Below, piece by piece: positions 1-5,439 of a DNA stretch of 5,439 nucleotides. Numbering within the stretch: position 1 is the first letter of the stretch; each line of letters opens with the position of its first letter. Both the position numbers and the translations under genes were made by a program. The DNA comes from Gemmatimonadota bacterium (lineage in GTDB: Bacteria; Latescibacterota; UBA2968; UBA8231). The notes beneath the pieces are model-generated. The model did not search any database, was not told the DNA's origin, and saw nothing but the letters and a program-made list of their open reading frames with translations. The stretch lies in NCBI GenBank assembly GCA_002712305.1, contig PATE01000017.1, positions 1 through 5,439 on the forward strand, in the 5' to 3' direction.

Positions 1-223
1 CGGGAGGGATTCCGGTGATCGCGTAGTAACCTTCGGAGTTGCTTTGCGTGGCCAGTCCGTGTTCGGTGAGGGCTACCGTCGCATAGGGCAGGCGCTCACC
101 ATCGGCACGGCTGCTGACGAACCCACTCAGGGTCGCCAGACGGGTCTGGCCGGATACGGGCAATGCCATCAGAGCGACGGCAACAAGAATGGCGTGCCTA
201 CTCGAGGCGGAATAGACGGCCAT
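1..223 (-). CDS. Probable TonB-dependent receptor, N-terminal part (runs off left edge)
   Basis: This is the first 74 codons of a minus-strand gene that continues beyond the window. Translation from the ATG at 223-221 gives a clear signal peptide: a short n-region with Arg9-His10, a hydrophobic core ILVAVALMALPV at residues 12-23, then SGQ as a likely cleavage area. Residues 31-74 (TLSGFVSSRADGERLPYATV onward, then a Gly-Tyr-Tyr-Ala-Ile stretch and GIPP) match the pattern of a carboxypeptidase-regulatory-like/CNA-B-type beta-sandwich: a G-x-V opening, an 'ATV' strand, and 'SEGYYAITGIPP' near the end. In Gram-negatives this domain directly after a signal peptide is most often the N-terminus of a large TonB-dependent outer-membrane receptor, so that is the call. 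Other exported proteins also carry the domain, and the plug and barrel are not in the window. The start lies 26 bp inside the preceding hydrolase gene, which suggests coupled translation. The next ATG (169) would destroy the signal peptide. No strong Shine-Dalgarno is visible, only a G-run just upstream. The reading frame is well supported; the receptor identity is inferred. Confidence 0.72.
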   Translation of the reverse strand, partial: MAVYSASSRHAILVAVALMALPVSGQTRLATLSGFVSSRADGERLPYATVALTEHGLATQSNSEGYYAITGIPP

Positions 224-1985
224 CGCCCCCAGCAAGGTCGAGAGTCAGCACGCGCGTGTCTGGTGAATATTCATTCGCCACCATCTCAGCCCCGGTCTGC
301 TTGGACACTTCGAACACGGCGGTGGGTGTCTTACGAAGGCTGAGCCGCAGCGTTGCATCTTCGATAAAGTCCCGGTTCACCACCATCAGGTACGTGTCTC
401 CATCCTCGGCCACAAACTCACCGACGAGTCCCATCCCACCCTCGACGGACTCCACGAGGGGTGACTCAGTCACAGATCGGGTCCACGGCGGGAGTGGTTG
501 TGTGTGGTAGACCCCGGTCGATTCAAGGCGTAACAGGGTCGGCGCCAGGGCTACCACTTCGCTATTCACATACTTCACCATGGCATAGTGACGCGTGCGC
601 GTGCCGTCACGATTGATGACGTGGTCTTCCCAGTTGGTCCAGTGGCCGTAGGGAATCTCCGTCAGATAGGTGAACCACCCGAGGGATCGCGCACCGTATG
701 CCAGCGTGGTGAAGGCCTGGAAGCGCATCTCCGCTTCAGAGACGCCCCGATTGGGGCCGAAGGTTCCCACCGATACGATGACACCGAATTCGACATCGGC
801 CTCCAGGGCTCGGTGGCGGACGATCTCCAGATTGGGGAAGTAGTCTCCCTCGCGATTCGGGCTGTACCAGCTGTCGGCATGAACGCGCGGATCGTGGCCG
901 ACCATGCAGTAGTGGTCGTAGGTGAAGTGCTTCGGCTTCACTGTTTCGAGGAAGAGTCTGACGTGTTCGTCGTATTCCTCCGGCCGGCCGTGGAAATCGT
1001 CAGCATAAGTGGGGAATAGAACGACCCAGTAGTCCTTGGAGGGGGCTAACCGCCTGATGCGTTCAGTGGCGGCGGCCAACTCCGGGAAATCCTTGTTGCC
1101 GGGTTCACTGGCGCCGCCAAACCACCACACACGCGGGTCCTTTCCGGATTCGATGATCTGCTCATCCGTCAGTTTCCCCAGGGGGCGATACTTCACCCCG
1201 AAACCCGCATAGGCGGTCTGTTCGAGATTGATATTGAAGTTGGCGACGGCGTAGTCAGCATTGTATTTGTCCGTATCCATGCCGGCGTACTGATCGCTCG
1301 GCGATCCGGGCGTGAGCCAGCCATAGATGGGGAAGAACTCTTCATCGGCCACCTCGGTGATGGAGAATTCCTCGATATAGTCGCGGATCGACCCCTCACG
1401 CAGCGAGAAGTCATCCAGACGCAGACGTCCACCGACCCATCGACGGGCCACCTCGATCTGCAGGCTTCGAGCCGTCTCTGGCGTGCGAACATCCTGAAAG
1501 ACCTCGACCCAACGGTCCTGGGTGTCGGGCATTTCGATCTTGAAGGTGCCCACCTCTGCGCTGTCGGCGTCGAGCCAGTGGCCTGTAAGGGAGACGGCCG
1601 ATGCATCGATGAATCGACTGTTCGTCGTGACGCTGCGAGAGGTCGAGGCGTAGTACCCCTTGAACAGATAGTCCTGGTTGGCCAGGACCGGGAAAGGGGG
1701 GCTGAACAGCCTGGCCACATTGATCGGTGTTGTGGGTTGAACTTCGAGGCAGTGTCCCGTGCCATCGCGCCCGGGTTCCAGCCGATGGATGGCCACCTTC
1801 GTTCCTGGCTGATTCCACGAGTTCAGCGTCCAGCCCGTAGGCAGCCCGTCACTGAACTCACCGAAGCCCGGGTTGGGAAAGTGATTGGCCTGCTCCGCAT
1901 CGACTGCAATCACGCCCAAGAGGGTAGCCATCAGGTACATCCGCCCGTCGAGGGCACTCAGGACATTCCAGGAAGTTCGGCTCAT
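198..1985 (-). CDS. Secreted glycoside-hydrolase-like protein with N-terminal carbohydrate-binding-like domain
   Basis: This is an intact 595-residue protein. The start at 1985 is preceded by AGGG (1996-1993) with 7 nt spacing. The N-terminus has two Arg (3 and 15) before a hydrophobic stretch (MYLMATLLGVIAVDA, 16-30), so it is probably exported. Residues ~36-197 resemble a galactose-binding/CBM4_9-type jelly roll: the opening 'NPGFGEFSDGLPTGW', a central 'LFSPPFPV' and the closing strand 'GRLRLDDFSLREG'. Residues ~210-490 look like a (beta/alpha)8 barrel of the clan GH-A style: 'VWWFGGASEPGN' (286-297) with Glu294 in an S-E-P setting like the acid/base Glu of GH-A enzymes, 'FTYDHYCMVGHD' (354-365), and 'RFQAFTTLAYGARSLGWFTY' (421-440), which resembles the last strands of beta-galactosidase-like barrels. 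Residues ~500-595 look like a C-terminal beta-sandwich ending in 'GRLFRLE'. I cannot assign a GH family, and the second catalytic carboxylate is not obvious. The gene lies 38 bp after the broken secreted-protein gene and overlaps the receptor gene, so it is likely in one operon with them. The natural role is presumably cleaving or binding a polysaccharide or glycoside outside the cytoplasm. It could also be a non-catalytic glycan-binding relative. Confidence 0.85.
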   Translation of the reverse strand: MSRTSWNVLSALDGRMYLMATLLGVIAVDAEQANHFPNPGFGEFSDGLPTGWTLNSWNQPGTKVAIHRLEPGRDGTGHCLEVQPTTPINVARLFSPPFPVLANQDYLFKGYYASTSRSVTTNSRFIDASAVSLTGHWLDADSAEVGTFKIEMPDTQDRWVEVFQDVRTPETARSLQIEVARRWVGGRLRLDDFSLREGSIRDYIEEFSITEVADEEFFPIYGWLTPGSPSDQYAGMDTDKYNADYAVANFNINLEQTAYAGFGVKYRPLGKLTDEQIIESGKDPRVWWFGGASEPGNKDFPELAAATERIRRLAPSKDYWVVLFPTYADDFHGRPEEYDEHVRLFLETVKPKHFTYDHYCMVGHDPRVHADSWYSPNREGDYFPNLEIVRHRALEADVEFGVIVSVGTFGPNRGVSEAEMRFQAFTTLAYGARSLGWFTYLTEIPYGHWTNWEDHVINRDGTRTRHYAMVKYVNSEVVALAPTLLRLESTGVYHTQPLPPWTRSVTESPLVESVEGGMGLVGEFVAEDGDTYLMVVNRDFIEDATLRLSLRKTPTAVFEVSKQTGAEMVANEYSPDTRVLTLDLAGGDGRLFRLE

Positions 1986-2023
1986 TCTCAGACCCTATTG
2001 ATGGAGACGTGCCCGCCGTCGAA

Positions 2024-2973
2024 CTACTTGACGAAAGACATACGCCTCACCTGTCGCGTCGTCGGTGTGACGAGGTGAGCTAGATACACGCCCGAGGCGA
2101 CAGCGCGCCGCTGATCGTCGAGCCCATCCCACCGGATGCTGTGCTGCCCCGGCGCCAACACCTTTCGCACGAGCGTTCGCACTTGCCGACCCACCACGTC
2201 GTAGATCGCCAAAGATACCCGCTGCTGTGACTCGAAGGCAAAGGTGATGGTTGTTGGAATTGAAGGGATTTGGATAGTTCGTGACGAGGTCGAAATCGTC
2301 AGGCGTCTCACCCGCTGATTCAAGCACTGCCGTCGCCCCCACATCCAGGCGTGTGTCGAGGGTGGCTCGATATCCTGTGGCAGCAGGAAAGGCCAGGTCG
2401 TGATCGATGTCGGAGCCGACGAAGACGGCCTGTCGGTCAAACCACGTCATCTCAACGGGGCTCAGAAGCTTGGGGGAAACGACGATGGTGGCCATGCGGA
2501 AGTGGCGCTGAGCCTGTTCGTGAGAAGGCGCTCGACGACCTTCTGCTTCGATGATGTCGGCGACGCTCACCGTATCGAGATTGCCCGTCATGAGCAGTGT
2601 CTATCCGTCGAAACTCTGTATCTCCCAGTCTTGCAGCACTATGTGTTCCGGCACTTGCTCAGGGCCGACGAGGCCCATGAGATACAACTCCAGCATGGAT
2701 AGTTTGCCGGCCCAGAAGGAATTGAGGGCCTGAAGCGGAATCTCGTACACGCCAGGATCGATCTCGTCGAAGGTGGCAGTGCCGCCAAGGACATCGATCG
2801 TCGATGGTTCCTCGCAGTAGAATGGGTCTCCCGCTCTCAATCGTGGTCGGGAAGGGCTCGTCGAGGAGGACGTCGACGAAGTAGTCGACGGGCACCGTGT
2901 CCTGCGCCGTGGCAGGGATTGTCACAGCCAGGATGCCGAGGAGCACAATGGCCATTTGCAGGGCTTTGTTCAT
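2024..2973 (-). pseudogene. Broken gene for a secreted protein with FlgD-like C-terminal sorting-type domain
   Basis: Read as one gene, this encodes about 314 residues but is split over all three minus frames. The ATG at 2973 is followed by a good signal peptide (MNKALQMAIVLLGILAVTIP, then ATA|Q). Frame 1 stays sensible up to 'RGTIDD' (~2800). The product then continues in frame 2 with 'VLGGTATFDEIDPGVYEIPL'. That frame is interrupted by an in-frame TAG at 2601-2603 and resumes with 'MTGNLDTVSVADIIEAEGRR' as far as 'NYPNPFN' (~2262). The rest, from 'TTITFAFES' to 'RRMSFVK', is in frame 3. The last ~77 residues are a FlgD-Ig-like domain ('SLAIYDVVGRQVRTLV', 'HSIRWDGLDDQRRAVASGVY'), typically found at the C-terminus of exported FCB-group proteins after a YPNPFNP linker and thought to act in secretion or surface anchoring. 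The middle ~200 residues are not recognised; they look beta-rich, with no catalytic motif. It lies 38 bp upstream of the hydrolase gene in the same direction. Real decay and assembly error are both possible. A short signal-peptide protein could still be made, but the sorting domain would not be fused to it. Confidence 0.8.
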
Positions 2974-3041
2974 GCTCACACGTTTGCTTTCATAGCAAAT
3001 CAAGAAGGCTCTCAGACTCGAATTGACCCAAAGGTAGAGCG
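2974..3041. promoter_or_regulatory. Divergent intergenic region with a small inverted repeat
   Basis: This 68 bp gap separates the divergent starts of the broken secreted-protein gene (minus) and the PhyH-like gene (plus), so promoters for both directions should lie in or close to it. It is more AT-rich than its surroundings. It contains a perfect 6 bp inverted repeat, TTTGCT (2983-2988) and AGCAAA (2994-2999), around a 5 bp centre, which could be an operator half-site pair. AAGGTAGAG at 3031-3039 is a good Shine-Dalgarno for the ATG at 3042. I see no convincing -35/-10 pair. The regulatory role is inferred from position only. Confidence 0.4.
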
Positions 3042-3860
3042 ATGGACGCATATCAGAAGTATTTCTTCGATGTGAATGGCTATCTCGTCATCGAGAACGC
3101 GCTGACATCTGACGAGTTGGGCGCTTTGAACAAGGCGCTCGATGAGAACGCCGATCGCATTCAGATTCGTCCCGCTGAACAGTCTCTTGCCGCCGGGTCA
3201 CCGGCTTTGGTCGCAAAACATGGCCGCGGCGACCTGAGTGGCATGTTGATGTGGCCCAAGCCCTGGTGTCAGCCCTTCCGTGATCTGCTGTTGCATGACA
3301 GCACGACGCCCGTGCTGCTGGAACTGCTGCGCGACGCGTTTCGTATCGATCACGTGTACGGCATCATTACCGACGAAGGTGCCGAAGGGCACGTCCTGCA
3401 TGGTGGGGGCACGACGGACGACTTAACACACTTCTATGAATTCCACCATGGGAAGATGCGCTGTGGGCTCACCGTCGTGGGCTGGAACCTCACCGACGTG
3501 AATCCAGGCGATGGAGGGTTTGCCTGCATTCCGGGTAGTCACCAGGCCCACTACCCGACGCCTCCTGATGTGGCTCGCCTCGAGACCGACATTGGCATGG
3601 TCAAACAGATCAGTGCACCAGCGGGATCAGCGGTGATCTTTACCGAAGCCCTGACCCACGGGACATTACCGTGGAAAGGTGCGCAGCAGAGACGTTCGAT
3701 CCTCTACAAGTATTCCCCAGGACCGATCGCGTCCTGTGAACGTGCGGTGCCTGCAGACCTGGGTGAGAGGCTGGAGGAGTTCACGCCTCAGCAGCAGGAC
3801 CTTCTCAGACCGCCCTACAGCCCGCGTCGTTTCTCTTTGATCGAGGATACAGAGGGATAG
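3042..3860 (+). CDS. Phytanoyl-CoA dioxygenase (PhyH) family protein
   Basis: This intact 272-residue protein is a normal length for PhyH-family Fe(II)/2-oxoglutarate-type oxygenases. The start is set by AAGG (3031-3034) 7 nt upstream of the ATG. The opening 'YFFDVNGYLVIENALTSDEL' (7-26) is the standard PhyH N-terminus ('F..nGylvien.lt..el'). The core 'GLTVVGWNLTDVNPGDGGFA' (142-161) followed by 'CIPGSHQAHYP' (162-172) is the family's double-stranded beta-helix signature. The distal metal ligand is probably His206 in 'ALTHGTLPW', with Arg218 in 'QQRRSILYKY' as the likely 2-oxoglutarate carboxylate binder. The proximal site is unusual: His120 lies in 'VLHGGGTTDD', so the classic H-x-D reads H-x-G, though two Asp follow at 126-127. 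The protein has no signal peptide and should be cytoplasmic. It stands alone on the plus strand, divergent from the secreted-protein block and convergent with the sugar permeases. The substrate is unknown; members of this superfamily hydroxylate, demethylate or halogenate small molecules. Family membership is firm; the reaction is not. Confidence 0.93.
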   Translation: MDAYQKYFFDVNGYLVIENALTSDELGALNKALDENADRIQIRPAEQSLAAGSPALVAKHGRGDLSGMLMWPKPWCQPFRDLLLHDSTTPVLLELLRDAFRIDHVYGIITDEGAEGHVLHGGGTTDDLTHFYEFHHGKMRCGLTVVGWNLTDVNPGDGGFACIPGSHQAHYPTPPDVARLETDIGMVKQISAPAGSAVIFTEALTHGTLPWKGAQQRRSILYKYSPGPIASCERAVPADLGERLEEFTPQQQDLLRPPYSPRRFSLIEDTEG

Positions 3861-3883
3861 AGCGCCGCAATTCCCTTATCCCT
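3853..3883. terminator. Possible bidirectional terminator hairpin between convergent genes
   Basis: AGGGATA (3853-3859) and TATCCCT (3877-3883) form a perfect 7 bp inverted repeat with a 17 bp loop. It spans the 15 bp gap between the stop codon of the PhyH-like gene (TAG 3858-3860) and the stop of the MalG-like gene (TAA on the minus strand, 3878-3876). Its placement between convergent genes fits a shared terminator. The stem is short, the loop is long and there is no T-run on either side, so this is a weak call that could be chance. Confidence 0.22.
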
Positions 3884-4778
3884 TCATGCCACTCAGGCTG
3901 ATGCCGCCCACCAGATAGCGCTGGGCGATCAAGAACAGCACGATCAGTGGCGCCGCGCCCATGACACTCGCCGCAAACACCCGCGGCCAATCGGCACCGG
4001 TTTCCGAGCGAAAGAGACTGAGACCGACGGTGAGGGGGTAGAAGTCCTGATTGCTCAACACTACCAAGGGCCACTCGAACATGTTCCACGAGCCCATGAA
4101 GGTGAACAGACCCAGCGTGATCAGGGCCGGTTTCGACAGGGGCAGAATGACGTTGCAGAGAATCCCCCATGTGCCACAGCCGTCGATACGGGCGGCATGT
4201 TCCAACTCAGCAGGGATGTTGAGGAAGGACTGACGCAGCAGAAAAATGCCGAAGGCCCCCGCAAAACCCGGAATGATGACGCCCCATGCCGTGTCGACGA
4301 GGCCGAGCTCGCTGATGATGATGAAGTTGGGAATCAGCAGCACCGCCGGGGGCACCATCATGGTTGCCAGCAGGGTGCCGAAGAGAAGGTCGCGTCCACG
4401 AAACTGCATTCGCGCAAAGGCATAGGCGGCCAGCGTGTTGAAGAACAGCTGGAGCGTTGTGATGACGACGGCATAGATGAAACTGTTGGCCAGGTAGCGG
4501 TCGATGTGGCCGTAGCGAATGGCGTCGACATAGTTGCGAAGGATCGACCAGTCGGCACCGGGCCAGTCGAGGGCACTCGGTTCACCACGGGCGTGGGCCA
4601 GATGTTCTGAGATCTGGTAGCGCGACGGAATCAGACTGGCCTTGTCCTCGGCGAATTCCTTCCGCGTCTTGGCCGACGAGCCCACCATGTAGGCATAGGG
4701 GTAGACCATCACGACGGCCCCGAGCAGCATCAGCGTCAAGGCGACAGCACGGCCGCGAAGCGAGGGAATGGAGATCAT
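3876..4778 (-). CDS. Carbohydrate ABC transporter permease, MalG-like (CUT1 family)
   Basis: This intact 300-residue protein is close to the usual ~275-300 for MalG-type inner-membrane subunits. It forms half of the channel of a sugar importer, pairing with the MalF-like protein encoded upstream. Hydrophobic segments are visible at about residues 12-31, 97-120, 130-153, 163-183, 218-240 and 267-287. The first is followed by the typical 'SSAKTRKEF' segment. The cytoplasmic EAA loop that docks on the ATPase is clear at 193-213 (E-H-A-A-R-I-D-G at 193-200, closing with I-L-P at 211-213), and the family C-terminal 'GGISLSGMKG' is present. Between TM1 and TM2 there is an ~65-residue periplasmic stretch. 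The start at 4778 is supported by a strong Shine-Dalgarno, GGGAGGG (4795-4789), 10 nt upstream. The substrate cannot be read from a permease; a mono- or oligosaccharide, or a derivative such as glycerol-phosphate, is expected. Gene order MalF then MalG is standard, though the 112 bp gap between them is longer than usual. Confidence 0.95.
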   Translation of the reverse strand: MISIPSLRGRAVALTLMLLGAVVMVYPYAYMVGSSAKTRKEFAEDKASLIPSRYQISEHLAHARGEPSALDWPGADWSILRNYVDAIRYGHIDRYLANSFIYAVVITTLQLFFNTLAAYAFARMQFRGRDLLFGTLLATMMVPPAVLLIPNFIIISELGLVDTAWGVIIPGFAGAFGIFLLRQSFLNIPAELEHAARIDGCGTWGILCNVILPLSKPALITLGLFTFMGSWNMFEWPLVVLSNQDFYPLTVGLSLFRSETGADWPRVFAASVMGAAPLIVLFLIAQRYLVGGISLSGMKG

Positions 4779-4797
4779 CAGTCAGTTGCCCTCCCGT

Positions 4798-4841
4798 CGA
4801 GATCTCACACGGGATCGGTGGCTGGTTGGGAAGAGATCTCG
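4798..4841. repeat. 9 bp inverted repeat in the gap between the two permease genes
   Basis: The 112 bp between the MalF-like stop and the MalG-like start holds CGAGATCTC (4798-4806) and its exact reverse complement GAGATCTCG (4833-4841), separated by 26 bp. Each arm contains the 8 bp palindrome GAGATCTC, so the element is both a direct and an inverted repeat of that word. In the minus-strand transcript it would give a stem-loop just upstream of the MalG-like Shine-Dalgarno. It could be an mRNA-processing or attenuation hairpin, or a pair of operator sites. The repeat is visible; function is a guess. The rest of the gap shows nothing recognisable. Confidence 0.4.
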
Positions 4842-4890
4842 GCTCGGCGGCGTGGATGCACCGCGTTGATCTGACTGTGTAGGCACGCCG

Positions 4891-5439
4891 CTACTCATCA
4901 TAGAGCCGCTTGGAGCGGAAAACCCGCATCTGCAGAAACACGAAGACGAAAATGACGGCGAACAACAACCAGGCCAGTGCCGAGGCGTATCCCATCTGGC
5001 CGGCCACGGCGAAGGCGTTGATGAAGATCGAGTAGGCGATGACTTCGGTGCTGCGCTCTGGGCCTCCGCTGGTCATGATGTAGACGGAGGTGAAGACCTG
5101 AAAGGAACCGATGATGGTCATGACCGTGACGAACACGAGGGTGTTTCGCAGCATGGGCAGGGTCACGTGCAGGAACTGCTGCCAGCGGTTGGCACCGTCG
5201 ACGCGTGCTGCATCGTAGAGGAACTGAGGGATCTCCGTCAGCCCTGCCAGGAAGATGACCATGTTGTAACCCGCACCGGCCCATACGCCGAGCAGGGCGA
5301 GGGCAGGCAGAGCGGTCCAGGCCTTGTCGAGCAACTGTCCGTAGTTGCCGAAGATGTGGAAGAACACGAGGGCCAGAACTACGCCCGGTGTGATGGAGGG
5401 TAGGAAGTAGAGGGTGCGAAACAGGGCCTGACCGTAGTG
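4891..5439 (-). CDS. Carbohydrate ABC transporter permease, MalF/UgpA-like (N-terminus cut by right edge)
   Basis: The reading frame is open from the right edge to the TAG at 4893-4891, giving the last 182 residues. A GTG at 5367 is internal: 24 codons before it read 'FRTLYFLPSITPGVVLALVF', a well-known stretch of MalF-type permeases, so the true start lies outside the window. Compared with the usual ~290-310 residues, about 110-120 are missing. Visible parts, numbered from the window edge, are hydrophobic segments at ~10-30, 43-67, 98-118 and 150-171, and the EAA loop at 75-96 (Y-D-A-A-R-V-D-G-A, closing with T-L-P-M-L). The extracytoplasmic 'MTSGGPERSTEVIAYSIFIN' (122-141) and 'GYASALAWLLF' (150-160) are typical of CUT1 sugar permeases. 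The protein sits in the inner membrane and forms a heterodimer with the MalG-like protein encoded next. The sugar-binding protein is usually encoded just upstream, which here means beyond the right edge. Confidence 0.94.
   Translation of the reverse strand, partial: HYGQALFRTLYFLPSITPGVVLALVFFHIFGNYGQLLDKAWTALPALALLGVWAGAGYNMVIFLAGLTEIPQFLYDAARVDGANRWQQFLHVTLPMLRNTLVFVTVMTIIGSFQVFTSVYIMTSGGPERSTEVIAYSIFINAFAVAGQMGYASALAWLLFAVIFVFVFLQMRVFRSKRLYDE

Noticed and set aside
588-1019. Plus-strand open frame of 143 codons
   Set aside because: It lies wholly antisense to the well-supported hydrolase gene and its translation resembles no domain. Long antisense frames are expected in GC-rich DNA.
1193-1765. 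Minus-strand open frame of 190 codons in another frame of the hydrolase gene
   Set aside because: The translation is rich in Arg, Ser and Pro without domain structure, while the overlapping hydrolase frame has clear beta-sandwich patterns.
2255-2275. Programmed ribosomal frameshifting in the sorting-domain gene
   Set aside because: The shift site (AATTCC on the minus strand) is not a slippery heptamer, and the same gene has a second frame break and a stop, so mutation or sequence error is simpler.
1995-2591. Independent 198-residue gene
   Set aside because: Its C-terminal third after 'NPFNS' is nonsense in this frame, while the neighbouring frame continues the expected FlgD-like domain. It is treated as the middle of the broken gene.
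2601-2603. Amber (TAG) recoding to explain the in-frame stop
   Set aside because: TAG is the ordinary stop for the hydrolase, the PhyH-like gene, the MalF-like gene and the sorting-domain gene in this same window, so a TAG-recoded code is very unlikely. No pyrrolysine- or tRNA-like signal is visible.
3023-3028. TTGACC as a -35 promoter box for the PhyH-like gene
   Set aside because: It lies only 14 bp before the start codon, leaving no room for a -10 box and leader, and overlaps the Shine-Dalgarno region.
3198-3401. Minus-strand open frame inside the PhyH-like gene
   Set aside because: It is antisense to conserved PhyH sequence and has no recognisable features of its own.
3805-4610. Several open frames on both strands overlapping the MalG-like gene
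   Set aside because: They are shadows of the permease frame, which has a full EAA loop and membrane segments; the alternatives have neither.

Overview
This 5.4 kb window looks like accessory DNA from a moderately GC-rich, Gram-negative environmental bacterium. Three features suggest a lineage in or near the FCB superphylum. One is a FlgD-like C-terminal domain with an (N)YPNPFNP-type lead-in. The second is the N-terminal carboxypeptidase-regulatory-like domain of a probable TonB-dependent outer-membrane receptor. The third is a phytanoyl-CoA-dioxygenase-like protein of a type I associate with uncultivated sponge, soil and marine groups such as Latescibacterota or Poribacteria. That placement is inference from protein style only; there is no marker gene here.

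Layout, left to right. Positions 1-2973 form a minus-strand block, read right to left. It begins with a broken gene for a secreted protein carrying a C-terminal FlgD-like sorting-type domain (2973-2024). Next is an intact secreted glycoside-hydrolase-like protein with an N-terminal carbohydrate-binding-like domain (1985-198). Last is the start of a probable TonB-dependent receptor (223 to the left edge), whose start codon lies inside the end of the hydrolase gene. A short divergent intergenic region (2974-3041) separates this block from a plus-strand PhyH-family dioxygenase-like gene (3042-3860). That gene converges, with a 15 bp gap, on two minus-strand genes for the paired membrane subunits of a CUT1-type sugar ABC importer. 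These are a MalF-like permease (right edge to 4891, N-terminus cut off) and a MalG-like permease (4778-3876). The sugar-binding protein, the ATPase and most of the receptor would lie outside the window.

How they may work together: a secreted glycan-active protein, an outer-membrane receptor and an inner-membrane sugar importer side by side suggest glycan or glycoside scavenging. The PhyH protein could be an oxygenase acting on a small molecule in the same pathway, or could be unrelated. Nothing shows that the three transcription units are co-regulated.

The strongest unexpected signals are (i) the broken secreted-protein gene, where one in-frame amber codon and two frameshifts interrupt an otherwise well-preserved reading frame, each frameshift reversible by one simple edit, and (ii) a PhyH protein in which the usual iron-binding HxD motif reads H-G-G. 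I found no RNA genes, CRISPR arrays, insertion sequences or long repeats, and no convincing new multi-gene system.
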